64,000 nt of DNA from Doris montereyensis (taxonomy: Eukaryota > Mollusca > Gastropoda > Nudibranchia > Dorididae): positions 256,501 to 320,500 of the forward strand of contig JAXRKP010000393.1 of the NCBI GenBank assembly GCA_037039925.1, written 5' to 3'. The notes beneath the pieces were generated by a model. That model made no database searches, had not been told where the DNA came from, and was given only the letters and a program-made list of their open reading frames with translations. Within the stretch, counting starts at the first letter, position 1; each line of letters begins with the position of its first letter. Made by a program: the position numbers and the translations under genes. Shown in pieces: positions 13,541-54,159 of this stretch.

Positions 13541-14575
13541 TACAAACCATGGCAACCATTCATTACAAACCATGGCAATGGCAACCATTCAGTACAAACC
13601 ATGACAATGGCAACCATTCATTACAAACCATGGCAATGGCAACCATTCATTACAAACCATGGCAATGCAACAATGGCAACCATTCATTACAAACCATGGC
13701 AATGGCAACCATTCATTACAAACCATGGCAATGGCAACCATTCATTACAAACCATGGCAATGGCAACCATTCATTACAAACCATGGCAATGGCAACCATT
13801 CATTACAAACCATGGCAATGGCAACCATTCATTACAAACCATGGCAATGGCAACCATTCATTACAAACCATGGCAATGACAACCATTCATTACAAACCAT
13901 GACAATGGCAACCATTCATTACAAACCATACAAAACCATGGCATTACAAACCATGGCAACAACCTTTCATTACAAACCATGACAATGGCAACCATTCATT
14001 ACAAACCATGGCAATGGCAACCATTCATTACAAACCATGGCAATGGCAACCATTCATTACAAACCATGACAATGGCAACCATTCATTACAAACCATGACA
14101 ATGGCAACCATTCATTACAAACCATGGCAATGGCAACCATTCATTACAAACCATGGCAACCATTCATTACAAACCATGGCAATGGCAACCATTCATTACA
14201 AACCATGACAATGGCAACCATTCATTACAAACCATGGCAATGGCAACCATTCATTACAAACCATGGCAATGGCAACCATTCATTACAAACCATGGCAACC
14301 ACAACCATTCATTACAAACCATGGCAATGGCAACCATTCATTACAAACCATGACAATGACAACCTTTCATTACAAACCATGGCAATGGCAACCATTCATT
14401 ACAAACCATGACAATGACAACCTTTCATTATAAACCACGGCAATGACAACCATTCATTACAAACCATGGCAATGACAACCTTTCATTACAAACCATGGCA
14501 ATGACAACCTTTTCATTACAAACCATGGCAATGGCAACCATTCATTACAAACCATGGCAACCACAAACGCCATAT
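13540..14575 (+). repeat. 29-bp minisatellite, about 35 copies
   Basis: The unit contains ACCATTCATTACAAACCATG and GCAATGGCA. The period of 29 bp makes all three plus frames cycle through the same 29-residue pattern, which explains several overlapping open frames. Confidence 0.95.
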
Positions 14576-14999
14576 CAATGAATATCAACTAACCGCTAAT
14601 TCAACCATTCATGACAAAAACTTTTACATAATGAATGAAATTGGCTTCCTTTTCTTTGAACACTGAAAACAAGGCAAGGGTGTTAATTCAAATTTGCCTT
14701 TGATAAATCTAATCAAAATACATGAACATGTACTACTATCAAAGGGAGTAAGCCAGTCAGTTGCCTAAATAGAGAGAATCAGAGTGGTTTCCCTTTATCA
14801 TACAACTCATGAAAGAATAAAGGAGTACACAGTTCTTTCTTCTATATCTATCTGGCCTATATCTTTTTGAGTTTGGGTACCCAAGAGGTTTAGCCTAAAT
14901 CAAATGTCTAAGTTGCTCAAATAAAGGTGGCCAATAGCAAATGAGACAGCCATTTATTATCCTATCCACACTGCAGACATAGAGCCACAGGTATGCCTC

Positions 15000-15255
15000 A
15001 TATACATATACATCTACTTGTGCTTGTAAGTTGTATACATATACATCTACTTGTGCTTGTAAGTTGTATACATATACATCTACTTGTGCTTGTAAGTTGT
15101 ATACATATACATCTACTTGTGCTTGTAAGTTGAATACATATACATCTACTTGTAAGTTGTATACATATACATCTACTTGTGCTTGTAAGTTGTATACATA
15201 TACATCTACTTGTGCTTGTAAGTTGTATACATATACATCTACTTGTGCTTGTATA
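15000..15255 (+). repeat. 33-bp minisatellite, about 7.5 copies
   Basis: The unit contains TATACATATACATCTACTTG and TGCTTGTAAGTTG. One unit lacks TGTGCT. Confidence 0.95.
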
Positions 15256-15412
15256 ACTTACCAGGAAGGTGCTGCCACGTCCATAAACAATTTCACGATC
15301 AAAGCTCAAAATTTGAAAACTTGACAAATTTGACTAAAGATGTTAGAAAACGTTAAATTTTGCAGTTATACCTATGTGATTTTTAAGGCTTTCATTCTGC
15401 TATGTACTAGAG

Positions 15413-15715
15413 TTCCTTCAAGGCCGTTAGGGCCCATAGAGCTGAAGCTAATCCCTTTTTCTTTAAGTTTAACATGAAGCTGAACATGCAGCAAAAATCA
15501 CCTCCTGGACAGGATGCTAGTCTGGCACAGGATTTTACTCCCAAGCTAAAGCTAGTGCTTTACGCATTTGTACCTAAGACTGGTGGGCAAAATGTGTGTT
15601 ACGTGTCTTTCCCAAGGAACACAACGGGGAACTAGTTTTCCTAGGATTCAAACCTGGGACCTCATGATTCAAAGTTCAGCAGCACAACCACTTGACCACC
15701 GGTACCGCTCTACTG
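15413..15715 (-). mobile_element. SINE family A, minus-strand copy
   Basis: On the minus strand the head has TGGTCAAGTGG and GGTTTGAATCC. The body shares TTCCTTGGGAAAGACACG and the tail GGCCCTAACGGCCTTGAAGG. Divergence from the 57.8-kb copy is substantial, so it is an old insertion. Confidence 0.75.
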
Positions 15716-16249
15716 ATACTCAAACACAAGAATTTAAAGTCGTCAAGCCAATCACTGAATCATGGGCCCAGTTTCAAAGGTCTGTGATACAAAAACAGTA
15801 GATGTCTACCTGACTTGCCTGTCCTTGGTCAGCTGATCAACGTGACATCTATGATCAGAATCAGAGCTAAACAAGGGTAATCAATATTATAATCAAAAAG
15901 GAATTAGAAAATCTTGAAAGAGAGTGACACACATTCAGTCATAATAAATCTGTACATTGTTGTAGATGTAGTCATGCATTACTTGCTCATCATTGCGACT
16001 TGGTTAAGATAAACTAAAGATGCTTAAAAGCACCAGCATTCTTTGCCTATTACATCTATTTCTACTATTATCAATTAACTTATATTTCTAAACCAGGGTC
16101 CCATGCTTTGAAATCCTCCATTCTCAGTCAGTTATGTTTTTTTTACATTTCAAAAACTTTCATTAATCATTGACACAAATGCCATTCATGTAATAAAATT
16201 TGGACTGACTGAAAAAAAGAAAAACATACAGCTTTTTCCCATGTTGAAA

Positions 16250-17765
16250 TTCTCAAACATCCCAGTGACATTGTCTACTTCTAGCTCCCAATTATTTCAA
16301 ACATCTCAATGACATTATCTACTTCTAGCTCCCAATTATTTCAAACATCCCAGTGACATTATCTACTTCTAGCTCCCAATTATTTCAAACATCCCAATGA
16401 CATTATCTACTTCTAGCTCTCAATTATTTCAAACATCCCAATGACATTATCTACTTCTATCTCCCAATTATTTCAAACAACCCAATGACATTATCTACTT
16501 CTAGCTCCCAATTATTTCAAACATCCCAGTGACATTATCTACTTCTAGCTCCCAATTATTTCAAACATCCCAGTGACATTATCTACTTCTAGCTCCCAAT
16601 TATTTCAAACATCCCAGTGACATTATCTACTTCTAGCTCTCAATTATTTCAAACATCCCAATCCCAGTGACGTTATCTACTTCTATCTCCCAATTATTTC
16701 AAACATCCCAGTGACATTATCTACTTCTAGCTCCCAATTATTTCAAACATCCCAATCCCAGTGACATAATCTACTTCTAGCTCCCAATTATTTCAAACAT
16801 CCCAGTGACATTATCTACTTCTAGCTCCCAATTATTTCAAACATCCCAATCCCAGTGACGTTATCTACTTTTAGCTCCCAATTATTTCAAACATCCCAGT
16901 GACATTATCTACTTCTAGCTCCCAATTATTTCAAACATCCCAATCCCAGTGACATTATCTACTTCTAGCTCTCAATTATTTCAAACATCCCAATCCCAGT
17001 GACATTATCTACTTCTATCTCCCAATTATTTCAAACATCCCAGTGACATTATCTACTTCTATCTCCCAATTATTTCAAACATCCCAGTGACATTATCTAC
17101 TTCTAGCTCCCAATTATTTCAAACATCCCAGTGACATTATCTACTTCTAGCTCCCAATTATTTCAAATATCCCAATGCCAGTGACATTATCTACTTCTAG
17201 CTCCCAATTATTTCAAACATCCCAGTGACATTATCTACTTCTAGCTCCCAATTATTTCAAACATCCCAATCCCAGTGACATTATCTACTTCTATCTCCCA
17301 ATTATTTCAAACATCCCAGTGACATTATCTACTTCTAGCTCCCAATTATTTCAAACATCCCAGTGACATTATCTACTTCTATCTCCCAATTATTTCAAAC
17401 ATCCCAGTGACGTTATCTACTTCTAGCTCCCAATTATTTCAAACATCCCAGTGACATTATCTACTTCTAGCTCCCAATTATTTCAAACATCCCAGTGACA
17501 TTATCTACTTCTAGCTCCCAATTATTTCAAACATCCCAGTGACATTATCTACTTCTAGCTCCCAATTATTTCAAACATCCCAATCCCAGTGACGTTATCT
17601 ACTTCTAGCTCCCAATTATTTCAAACATCCCAGTGACATTATCTACTTCTAGCTCCCAATTATTTCAAACATCCCAATCCCAGTGACGTTATCTACTTCT
17701 AGCTCCCAATTATTTCAAACATCCCAATCCCAGTGACGTTATCTACTTCTAGCTCCCAATTACTC
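16250..17765 (+). repeat. 44-bp minisatellite, about 33 copies
   Basis: The unit contains CCCAGTGACATTATCTACTT, CTAGCTCCCAATTATTTCAA and ACAT. About ten units carry a 6-bp CCCAAT insertion (50-bp form), which alternates irregularly with the 44-bp form. Confidence 0.95.
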
Positions 17766-18299
17766 AAACAACAAAATAGGAGTTGTTCAAGGTCCAGGTC
17801 ATCAACATTTACTGGAAGACTGCAATTATTTTCCCACTGCAACTGAATTGAAATTGAAATTGAAAGCACAGTACATGTGCTATGTCCATCCACAGTAACA
17901 ATCTTTATCAACACAACAAAAATCCCTTTTCTGTACCATACCACAAACAAATCGCATTTATAGCTGATTTATTGATCAAACTAGGTGCAAACAAAAAAAT
18001 TAGAGAGGTGACAAGAGACAAACACCCAGCAGAACCGTGGGTACTGGAGGGTGTGGTTGCGGCTGTACAGTCCTTGAGGAACAAAGTGTGGCGTTAATAA
18101 TCAGCAGATACATTATTGAGACGTCTTTTTCTTTTCTTTTTAAAAAATTCTGTTTTTTCATCAAACAGTAACAGGTTTTAGGGCGAAAACAGTAAGGAAT
18201 GAATTTAAATTGATGCTTTCTTCCCACAACAATCATTAACAATGTTATCTTTTTTTATATTGTACAATATAAATACACCTTTTAAAACAAACAAACATC

Positions 18300-18435
18300 A
18301 CATATATTTATGTATATGCATATACATACAGATGTATATATATATGTATATATATGTATATGTATATACATACAGCTGCGTTTTCAACACTTCACTTTCA
18401 CTTCAAAATTCACTCATGTATATATACATACACGA
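18300..18435 (+). repeat. TA/CATA-rich microsatellite
   Basis: Imperfect TATATGTATATACATA runs, with a second short run at 18418-18432. Confidence 0.85.
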
Positions 18436-18869
18436 TAATAATGATAAGGATAGTACATGTGCTGATAGCATCCAAGGAGTTTTGTACAAAGGAGAGAAAC
18501 TCCAAACCATGATAAGCTATTTTCTAACAAGACGTTCTTCTTCTATACAAGAAGAATAACAAGAAAATGTTTTACAAATAATCACAAAACAAAAAATTGT
18601 ATTAATCGAACTGAAAATATGATACATCACATGCCCTTGCCAATATCATTGCACAAAGACAAAAATGTAAAATTTGTACAAAGCTAAATCAAATGATGAG
18701 AATAGTTGCTGTCATTGTCACATGATGGTGGCTGTTCAGATATGCATTTTGGCAGAATGATTGAGGAGGGGGGATCGATCATCATTTCGAAACAGACAAA
18801 ACATGCTTTTCAAAAAGATGAGAGGTGTAGTGGGCTTGCCTGTCACTGTCATATCAATACACGCATCTC

Positions 18870-19135
18870 TGAACTTTGAGTGATTGACTTTTCCCACATC
18901 CCCAACTAAGGCCATCTTGGGACCCAGGTTTTGGTAGCATTGCTTTTCTTTCTTCAATTTTGCCTGGACTGCCTGTAATGTAAACAGCCAAGGGATCTTT
19001 AATGCAGGACTTTTTTATCATCCATCTCCGATGGGACGTGTCAATCCACCTAGCTATACAGGGGGGGAGATTTTGGTCGACCTTTGGGTTGAGAGGCCGA
19101 CACCTGACCTCTGGACTACTGACTCCCCCCCGATA
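18870..19135 (-). mobile_element. SINE family B, second copy
   Basis: The minus-strand head has TCAGTAGTCCAGAGGTCAGG, but the box B region is weak. The body shares CATTAAAGATCCCTTGGCTG and TTTACATTACAGGCAG, and the tail GATGGCCTTAGTTGGGGATG. Insertions expand the body relative to the 40.5-kb copy. Confidence 0.7.
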
Positions 19136-19344
19136 TTATGACCATACTCATGAACAATGTGAATCTGTGTGGCTGTGGCAATGTATTGTGTAGAAAAATA
19201 TACCAAATCATTATCATTGAGAAGAAAGAACCTTGAGAGAGATAGTGGCCTTGCAAAGCAAATATCTTGAGAGCTTGGCAAAGGAATCGGCTGGCCTTTA
19301 GCCCTCCATAGAAAAGACGACACAAAAATAAAAATAAAACAGAG

Positions 19345-19505
19345 AGAAATAGATTTATTTGAATTTACCCTGACCACCATATGCAGTGATCTCAAGGTAC
19401 ATTTAGATGTAATGGAGGAAGATGAAAGATGTGAAAGAATAAACGAAAAGGAGGAGAGCCTACCAGTAGAGTCCACCAACCAACTACAACAGAGAGTCAC
19501 AAGCC
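19345..19505 (+). repeat. Dispersed repeat family D, copy 2
   Basis: It contains GAATTTACCCTGACCACCAT, ATGCAGTGATCTCAAGG, GGAAGATGAAAGATGTGAAA, AAGGAGGAGAGCC and CACCAACCAACTAC. The same ordered blocks occur near 11.8, 20.7, 29.3 and 43.2 kb. No terminal inverted repeats or coding capacity are seen. Confidence 0.65.
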
Positions 19506-20454
19506 TAGAGAGTGAGAGTAAAAGGGAGGGAATCGAAAAGACAGATCTGCTTCATATCTCAGGGTGAATCAAAAGGAAAAAGCAAAATAAAAGACAACTG
19601 CACAATAATGAAAGGAAGGTAATCAGTAATAACAGGAAGGAGAGTAGTGGAGGAAGAGAATGGCAATACACATTCAAAACTCTCCTAGTTCTATTCCAAC
19701 ACTATCCTGCATAACATAACAATGAGGTCATATGATTACAAAGTCATATCAATGGATAAAACCTAGAATTTGTACACAGTTGTTCCAAAAGGAGAAAATG
19801 ACATATAATATAAATATAAACAAAAAAAGTAAAAGGACAAAATGATTCCCAATCTGAGAATACACATCAAGGTTCCAATTATTTTTCATCAAAAAATTAT
19901 CTCCTTCCTCCAAATATGATGAAGACAATAACAATACCATTACTTATTTACCATAAGTGAAAAGTGATTGTGTATGAAAGCGTACCTTTTCCTTCAGATA
20001 CATCCAACATTTCAAGTTTGCTGTATTTATACATATATACAATGTATAAATTTGTGTAAATGTTTGCCTTGATTGATACTTCCTTTCATTCATTCTCTAC
20101 CATTTCTTCTTTCTAGACCCAGTGAGATAGAGATCTAGTCTTATAGTTATCCTATTTTTTCGTTCTTGTTTCCCATACTCACACCTCTCCCTTTCTTTCT
20201 TCCCTGCCTTTTTTCTTCCTCTCTCTCTCTCTCTCCTTCTCTCTATCTCCTTCTCACCTTTTATTACTTACTTATTTTCATATTTTTATTTCATTCTAGA
20301 TCTGAACCTTCCATTCTCCACACCCTCCTCTACTACGTTTCTTATCATCACTGTCTTTTTCTTTCTTTCTTTCTTTCTCCTTTATGTTTTTCTTCTGACA
20401 TCACATTGTGTGATGCCTGAGGTAGTAAGATCTAGATTCTAGATATTTCTCGTT

Positions 20455-20545
20455 TGTTGTCTGACAAAGGGTTATACCCGAAACGTCACGGGTCTGTTCT
20501 GTCTTTATTAGTGGAGTTGTGACTTTTTTTATTGTCACATTTCGC
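20455..20545 (+). repeat. Solo arm of the foldback family
   Basis: TCTGACAAAGGGTTATACCC, GAAACGTCACGGGTCTG and CTTTATTAGTGGAGTTGTGA match the right arm of the 50.2-kb foldback element. No second arm is found nearby. Confidence 0.65.
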
Positions 20546-20694
20546 CCTAAACAATGTATGGGGTGTAATAGCAAAAAGACCATGCACTGATAAAGAACAA
20601 CGTGATTATTCACACAGCAAACTCACCCTCTACAGACTTGTGTCACCGTGTCCTTTGGCCTTGATGTTAATGTTAGGGAGTGATAATATTGATT

Positions 20695-20855
20695 TGTTTC
20701 ATTGAAATTTACCCTGTCCATCATATGCGGTGGTTTCAGGGTGAACTGAAGCGGAAGCAGCAAGATGAGAGATGAATAAGAGAGCGGAAGGAAAGAAGCA
20801 AGACCTATCAACAGCTACCACCAACCACGCAGCGACCCGGTGACCCACTCTTCAG
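20695..20855 (+). repeat. Dispersed repeat family D, copy 3
   Basis: It has GAAATTTACCCTGTCCATCA, ATGCGGTGGTTTCAGGGTGA, AGCAAGATGAGAGATGAATA and CAGCTACCACCAACC. It is the same block order as the 19.3-kb copy. Confidence 0.65.
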
Positions 20856-21274
20856 AGGCAAACTACGCGGGGTCGGCTGAGTCTAAAGATTCAATACAGA
20901 ACAATCAAGTTGAACAAGGAAGTGCTCTATACTTTACAGACACATATTCAAAGCTGGGTTACTTTTTATTTTAAGTCACTTGACATATTAGCTTTAATGA
21001 TCGATATACAGTGTAATAATTACGCCTAGAGCGTGAGTAACTGGCTCTCACTCTAGTTTAGAACTTTAATTCCTTTCGTACAAAGTTCCCCGTAAATCGG
21101 TGGGTAATTTTATGAAGTATTGCAGTTTGTGAAGAGAAGTTACTTGTGATCACTCTGGGAAAATCCCATGCGACTGAATCAGAGGGCCAAATAAGTCAAA
21201 CACATGGCATGTATTTTCTACATCATTTGTGTAGATACATTTACAATACATAACGGTAAAAAATAAAAAAAATA

Positions 21275-21552
21275 AAGTTCCTTCAAAGCCATTATGGCCC
21301 ATAGAGTCAGAACTTATCTCGGTTTCTATGGTGTGAAGAGGAACAGGTGATAAAATCACCTCTTGGGCAGGACATTTTTACTTCAATGCTAATGCCTGTT
21401 CCTATTTACACCTGGGTCCAGTGGGGAAAATACAGTTTGAACATCTTTCCTATCGAATACAACGTCAGACGTAGCTTTGCTAGGATTTCAAACCTGTCAC
21501 CTGATGATCCCAAGTCCGGCAGCCTAACCAATCGGCCACCGACGCCACATTT
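21275..21552 (-). mobile_element. SINE family A, minus-strand copy
   Basis: On the minus strand the head carries TGGCCGATTGGTTAGGCTG and GACAGGTTTGAAATCC. The body has CCAGGTGTAAATAGGAAC and the tail CTCTATGGGCCATAATGG then GAAGGAACTTTA. It is located just beyond the 3' end of FAF2. Confidence 0.8.
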
Positions 21553-22208
21553 ACATATGGGAGTAAAAACTAAATCAAACAAAACATGCACTCACGACAC
21601 ACTCATAAAACAAAACTGAAAAAAAGAAGAAAATGCACTCCAACACACAATTGCTTTCGCTTAAGACACTTGAATAGTTATGACACAAGTCAGTTATGCA
21701 TCATAAGCAGGACATGTATTCTTTTATGAATTTGTTACACGCAAGATTTGTCTGCCTTGCTTTCTTTTTCTGTACTACTTTAGATATCCATAACAAAACA
21801 AAATCAAAGCGTATTTACCTACCATTCACTTTATAAAAAAGTTAATTTAAAACAAGCAACTTGACAACATTAATTATGAATTAAATATTGATTTCTCCCA
21901 CAAAAACGAATGAAAAAACCCCAAATAGAACACAACACAACAATATCTAAAAAGTATTTAGAAATTACAAATTTCGTCACAAAAGAAAAAAATTAAATCG
22001 AGAGACAAAATCAAAAGCAATTAAATTTAATAAAATCATACAATCAGTACGACTTGCATCCAATTGAATCTGACAAACATGCACTGAATAAAACCCAGAG
22101 GCATCCATTTAATATCATCCTAAACTTACAAAGCTTCCTGACATTCTTATTCCAAATTCTCAATATTTGTTCACACACAAGACAATTTATCAGCAAACCA
22201 CTAGAATC

Positions 22209-49170
<26,962 letters not shown>

Positions 49171-50150
49171 TCTTTCACTAGGAAGAATCGATACATGAAA
49201 TAGTGTAATGAGTAGTACTTATATATTTGCTCATGAATGATTCGAGTACAGTTGTAGTATGAAAACTGTCATGAAAAGTTAATAAGGTCTTCCAATAAAT
49301 AGTCTCTAAAAACTGTCTGAAGGCCTTTGTCTTTATTTACACGCATATGTGTACTTTATATTGATAAGCATCATTCACTTATTCTTCCAATCACTTAAAG
49401 TTGTTTTTCTCAGTCCTACTATGAAATCTCGAATTTTACCTAAGATCTCTATTCCAATCATCTGTTCATTTTGGCAACTTTCTCTGTCATTATTGGACTT
49501 GAGAGGAATTCATTGGTTTCAATTTGGCTGAGTGGTTGCATTTGGTTCCTTACCCCCCCAAAGTAAATGAATAATCCACCCTCAGGATTTTACTCGTAAA
49601 AAAAAAATCAAATGATTTTTAAAACAACCAAGATCTTTTTCAGGATCAGAGTTGACTAAAGTACCCCTTGATCGTATTTTTTTTGTGATATCGCATAGGT
49701 ATATTTTTCGGATATTTTCCATCTTATTTTTCAAGCGAAGCCGGATAAAATGAATCAGTTGCTATTTTCTGTCGCTTGTATTGGGTGGGTTAGGATAATG
49801 CACACAAAAAAAATCACTGATAGTATTAGATCTAGATTCCACAGCCTGGTTGAGATTAGAAGTAACGTGTTTAGGCCTTATTTGAAAATGTTCTAGCACC
49901 CTGAGATAATTTCACCTGAAAATTCAAGCGTTTTTCATTGTTCTTGTTTTTTTATTTATTGATACTGTTTGTTTGGAATTAATTGTCTCTTGGTTTGGTG
50001 GATTTCTGGAATAATAAGAATGTTGTTTGTGAGTGCGGTTGGGGGGGGTTGTTTGATTCGTAACTCATGCTCTAGAAGGGGTGAAAGGTGGAATAAAGAC
50101 AGGTTAAGAACAACTGCCCATGAGTCTCAAATACATTCGTACACTGGGCG
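49171..50150. other. Region just upstream of FAF2 coding exon 1
   Basis: The FAF2 promoter or 5' UTR exon should lie here or farther up. No TATA box, CpG-rich block or clear initiator can be pointed to. The sequence is AT-rich and non-coding by eye. Confidence 0.45.
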
Positions 50151-50156
50151 GCTATC

Positions 50157-50390
50157 ATAAGTGATAAACGACAAACAGTGACAACTTCACCAATAAAGAC
50201 AGAACAAATACGTAACGTTTCGGGTAACCCTTTGTCAGACAAGGGGGGGCGAGTAGAGAGGATAAGAATGAAGAAAGGAAAAGAAGGTGATCAATGAATA
50301 AAAGTGAAGGGTTATACCCGAAAGGTCACATATTTCTTCTGACTTCATTGATGGAGTTGTTACTGTTAAACGCCTATCACTTTTGACTCC
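50157..50390. mobile_element. Foldback (long inverted repeat) element
   Basis: The arm at 50157-50232 (AGTGATAAACG, CAGTGACAACTTCACCAATA, CGTTTCGGGTAACCCTT) is matched in reverse complement by the arm at 50307-50384 (AAGGGTTATACCCGAAAGG, CATTGATGGAGTTGTTACTG, CGCCTATCACTT). The loop is about 75 bp. A lone arm of the same sequence (AAAGGGTTATACCCGAAACG) occurs at 20466-20545. No coding sequence is present, so it is MITE- or foldback-like. Confidence 0.75.
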
Positions 50391-50939
50391 TCTCCACCGT
50401 TTCTCTTTTGTGCTATGTAGGGCTATCATGGTGTAAATCCTTGCTCCATTGTCGTTATTTCTCGCTACTTTTTGTTTGTTTGCCTCTCTCATTTCTAAGA
50501 AACAGAAAAAGTATGGGAACAGCAAGTTGAGTAATATTATTGCAGTGTGGCACACTTGTATCAAACACTTTTAGGGTCCAGTTGAGGTACTAATCAAGGT
50601 TTGGTGCATAAATCGTAAACTAACACAAAAATGACATTAAATTTCTCGAAATCAATTTCTTCAAAAGTGCATTACCGGTATTACCCATTGTTACGAAGGA
50701 AGTTACAACTTTACTGGCTTCCGAAAAAGAAGAAGAGTTTGCTTTGGGCAACCAGTACTCAGTGCGAAGTCATCGAAAACATAACCATGGGGCATAACTA
50801 TTAGCCTGCTACGGTATTATATATTCATTGTGTAAATACAACTCTAGGAAAACATAATTTGAAGAAATTTGAAAGTCTTTTTTTTAAACGTAGAACTTTA
50901 TTAAAACTTCAAAACACAGTAATTTTTTTTTCGCCTCTC

Positions 50940-51169
<230 letters not shown>

Positions 51170-51384
51170 TCCCCTCTCATGTCGGTAGCGGAGGTTTGAA
51201 GCTTAGCTGCTAACCGCGAGAACATTTATGTGGAGGAAGATTCAGGAAGCGACATCCTTTCAGGAAACACTATAAATGAAATGGAAAAATAAGTTTCAGA
51301 ATTATCCGATTATGTCCCTTTGTTTAAATTTATGATAACATCCATTCATTCATTCTCACTGGCGCGCCTTCGTTTCGACTCAAA

Positions 51385-51655
51385 AAATAACTAAAGACAA
51401 GTATAATAGCATTGTTACTATTATGTCCAGTAATTTGTGAAATAAGTAGAGACAAGTATAATAGCATTGTTACTATTATGTCCAGTAATTTGTGAAATAA
51501 GTAGAGACAAGTATAATAGCATTGTCACTATTATGCCCAGTAATTTGTGAAATAAGTAGAGACAAGTATAATAGCATTGTCACTATTATGCCCAGTAATT
51601 TGTGAAATAAGTACAGACAAGTATAATAGCATTGTCACTATTATGCCCAGTAATT
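51385..51655 (+). repeat. 55-bp minisatellite, about 5 copies
   Basis: The unit contains AGACAAGTATAATAGCATTG, CTATTATGCCCAGTAATTTG and TGAAATAAGT. The copies are nearly identical. Confidence 0.95.
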
Positions 51656-52060
51656 TGAATTCGGTGGAACTACTAAACCATGTAGAGTTTATCCTATTTT
51701 ATTCACACCTTCAATAATAATAGCATTCAGACATGGCGGTGGTCTATTTTCAATCACTACATGAATGGATGTTGTTGATTGCTCTTATCTCTACCCTTGT
51801 GACTACCACCACTAAATAAATATGTTCATTATCTAGGGATGTACAGTTATGTGTGATTTGTACTATCATAACAAAGTATGTACATGTATCAACTTTATTA
51901 TTTTATATCTCCCCTATCCCTTACCAAATCCATCCCCACTGTGACATAATATTTATGTTGTGCTATGCATCTGTGTAACACTAACAGTCGTGAATTCATA
52001 GGCAAGACGGTAAACACGAAACTTCTTTGTGCGTTAATGATCAATATTGTAACAACTACG

Positions 52061-52205
<145 letters not shown>

Positions 52206-52734
52206 GGGTTTAGTCTATAAAGACTTAAAGAATGATATTCTTCGATAGCGAATTAAAATCCTATAGTGTAAACCAGGTTAGCCCCCCCATCCCCATTTTC
52301 TGTACCAATTATTTGAAAAGAAGATGATATATGTTGGTATCTTCTGAATATATTTTATTGACCCCTTTGTTTTTCCTGTTTTGTTTCTCTGACATTCATC
52401 TGTTCGAATTTAGACAAAATGATGTAATATATATGGTGTGAATATACTGTGTAATCTCAATCTCATTGTTTAGGTTGGTGGAAGATCTCTCCAGCAGAGA
52501 TACGTAAATAATTTAGTGTTCACAGTCTGTCTGTGGGGAAATAGCCACCCCTTCTGAGCTGCTTCTGACAGACTGCACGTAGTAGCGGAGGTAGGTAAAG
52601 ACACAGAACATGAAAGGTCACTGACCCCTTTGACCTTAGATCTCCATTTGGTCAAAAGTCACAAGGAAATAACAGAAATAATTATGATTACCTTCCCGCC
52701 GTGTGGAAGACGCTTGGAAAATTAACCAAGGATC

Positions 52735-52880
52735 TTGAAAATTTTAAAACATGGATTGAGAGGAAATCGCAAATACCATATTGAAAAATTTAAAACATGG
52801 CTTGGGAGGAAATCGCAAAGTGGTAAATGTTGAAATTTTTAAAACATGGATTGGGAGGAAATCGCAAAGCGGTAAATATT
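52735..52880 (+). repeat. Triplicate of about 55-60 bp
   Basis: Three copies of TTTAAAACATGGATTG-GAG and GAAATCGCAAAG, each followed by GGTAAAT or a variant. Confidence 0.85.
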
Positions 52881-52984
52881 CGGAAACTAAAAAGGAGATG
52901 AAAATATATTTATATGAAGATGCGGTGCAGATAATATCTTGACAACCTTGTAATAAAAACAAAAAATAACGGAACGTTTATTGA

Positions 52985-53345
52985 ATGATATCAGATAAGA
53001 CACGACAAGATAGGTTGTTGGTATCAGACAAGACACGACAAGATAGGTTGTTGGTATCAGATAAGACATGACAAGATAGGTTGTTGGTATCAGACAAGAC
53101 ATGACAAGATAGGTTGTTGGTATCAGATAAGACACGACAAGAGGTTGTTGGTATCAGACAAGACATGACAAGATAGGTTGTTGGTATCAGATAAGACATG
53201 GCAAGATAGGTTGTTGGTATCAGATAAGACATGACAAGATAGGTTGTTGGTATCAGATAAGACATGACAAGATAGGTTGTTGATATCAGACAAGACATGA
53301 CAAGATAGGTTGTTGATATCAGACAAGATATGACAAGATAGGTTG
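52985..53345 (+). repeat. 33-bp minisatellite, about 11 copies
   Basis: The unit contains GGTATCAGATAAGACATGAC and AAGATAGGTTGTT. The open minus frames (LIPTTYLVMSY type) are a consequence of the 33-bp period. Confidence 0.95.
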
Positions 53346-53571
53346 TCCCGTATTCTCCATGGACGTGTTGAATGAATTTGAATCTTATCCAAGAATGCAC
53401 CCAAAACTGGAAGCCATCACAGAAGCATTATTTGTAATCAATGGACGTGTGGGTGTGCGGGGGAGGGGTGGGGGGAGTTGGTGGAGGGATTAAAAAAAAT
53501 TCCTGTCTTGCTAAAGTTAAGTATTAAATCTAAAGACATTTCAGTACTGATTCAACGGGTTACACCATATC

Positions 53572-53850
53572 AGGAAAGAAGGAAAGATTTATAGTAGAAT
53601 TTGAACGTAGAAACAAAGGAAAGAAGGAAAGATTTATAGTAGAATTTGAACGTAGAAACAAAGGAAAGAAGGAAAGATTTATAGTAGAATTTGAACGTAG
53701 AAACAAAGGAAAGAAGGAAAGATTTATAGTAGAATTTGAACGTAGAAACAAAGGAAAGAAGGAAAGATTTATAGTAGAATTTGAACGTAGAAACAAAGGA
53801 AAGAAGGAAAGATTTATAGTAGAATTTGAACGTAGAAACAAAGGAAAGAA
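53572..53850 (+). repeat. 45-bp minisatellite, about 6 copies
   Basis: The unit contains GAAGGAAAGATTTATAGTAG and AATTTGAACGTAGAAACAAA. The units are identical, so expansion is recent. Confidence 0.95.
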
Positions 53851-54155
53851 AAACGACATTGATAGAAAGATTTGTAGTAGAATTTGAACTAATGAAGAAA
53901 ATACGACATTGATAGAAACAAAGGACTAATGAAGAAAATACGACATTGATAGAAACAAAGGACTAATGAAGAAAATACGACATTGATAGAAACAAAGGAC
54001 TAATGAAGAAAATACGACATTGATAGAAACAAAGGACTAATGAAGAAAATCGACATTGATAGAAACAAAGGACTAATGAAGAAAATACGACATCGATAGA
54101 AACAAAGGACTAATGAAGAAAATACGACATCGATAGAAACAAAGGACTAATGAAG
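53850..54155 (+). repeat. 37-bp minisatellite, about 8 copies
   Basis: The unit contains GACTAATGAAGAAAATACGA and CATTGATAGAAACAAAG. It begins with hybrid units sharing GATAGAAA and AGAATTTGAAC with the 45-bp array, so one array probably seeded the other. Confidence 0.93.
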
Positions 54156-54159
54156 AAAA

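Noticed and set aside
15568..15801. A 77-codon plus-strand ORF
   Set aside because: It lies across an antisense family A SINE and has no protein features.
16250..17765. CRISPR-like direct repeats
   Set aside because: Units are head-to-tail without unique spacers and the host is an animal; it is a minisatellite.
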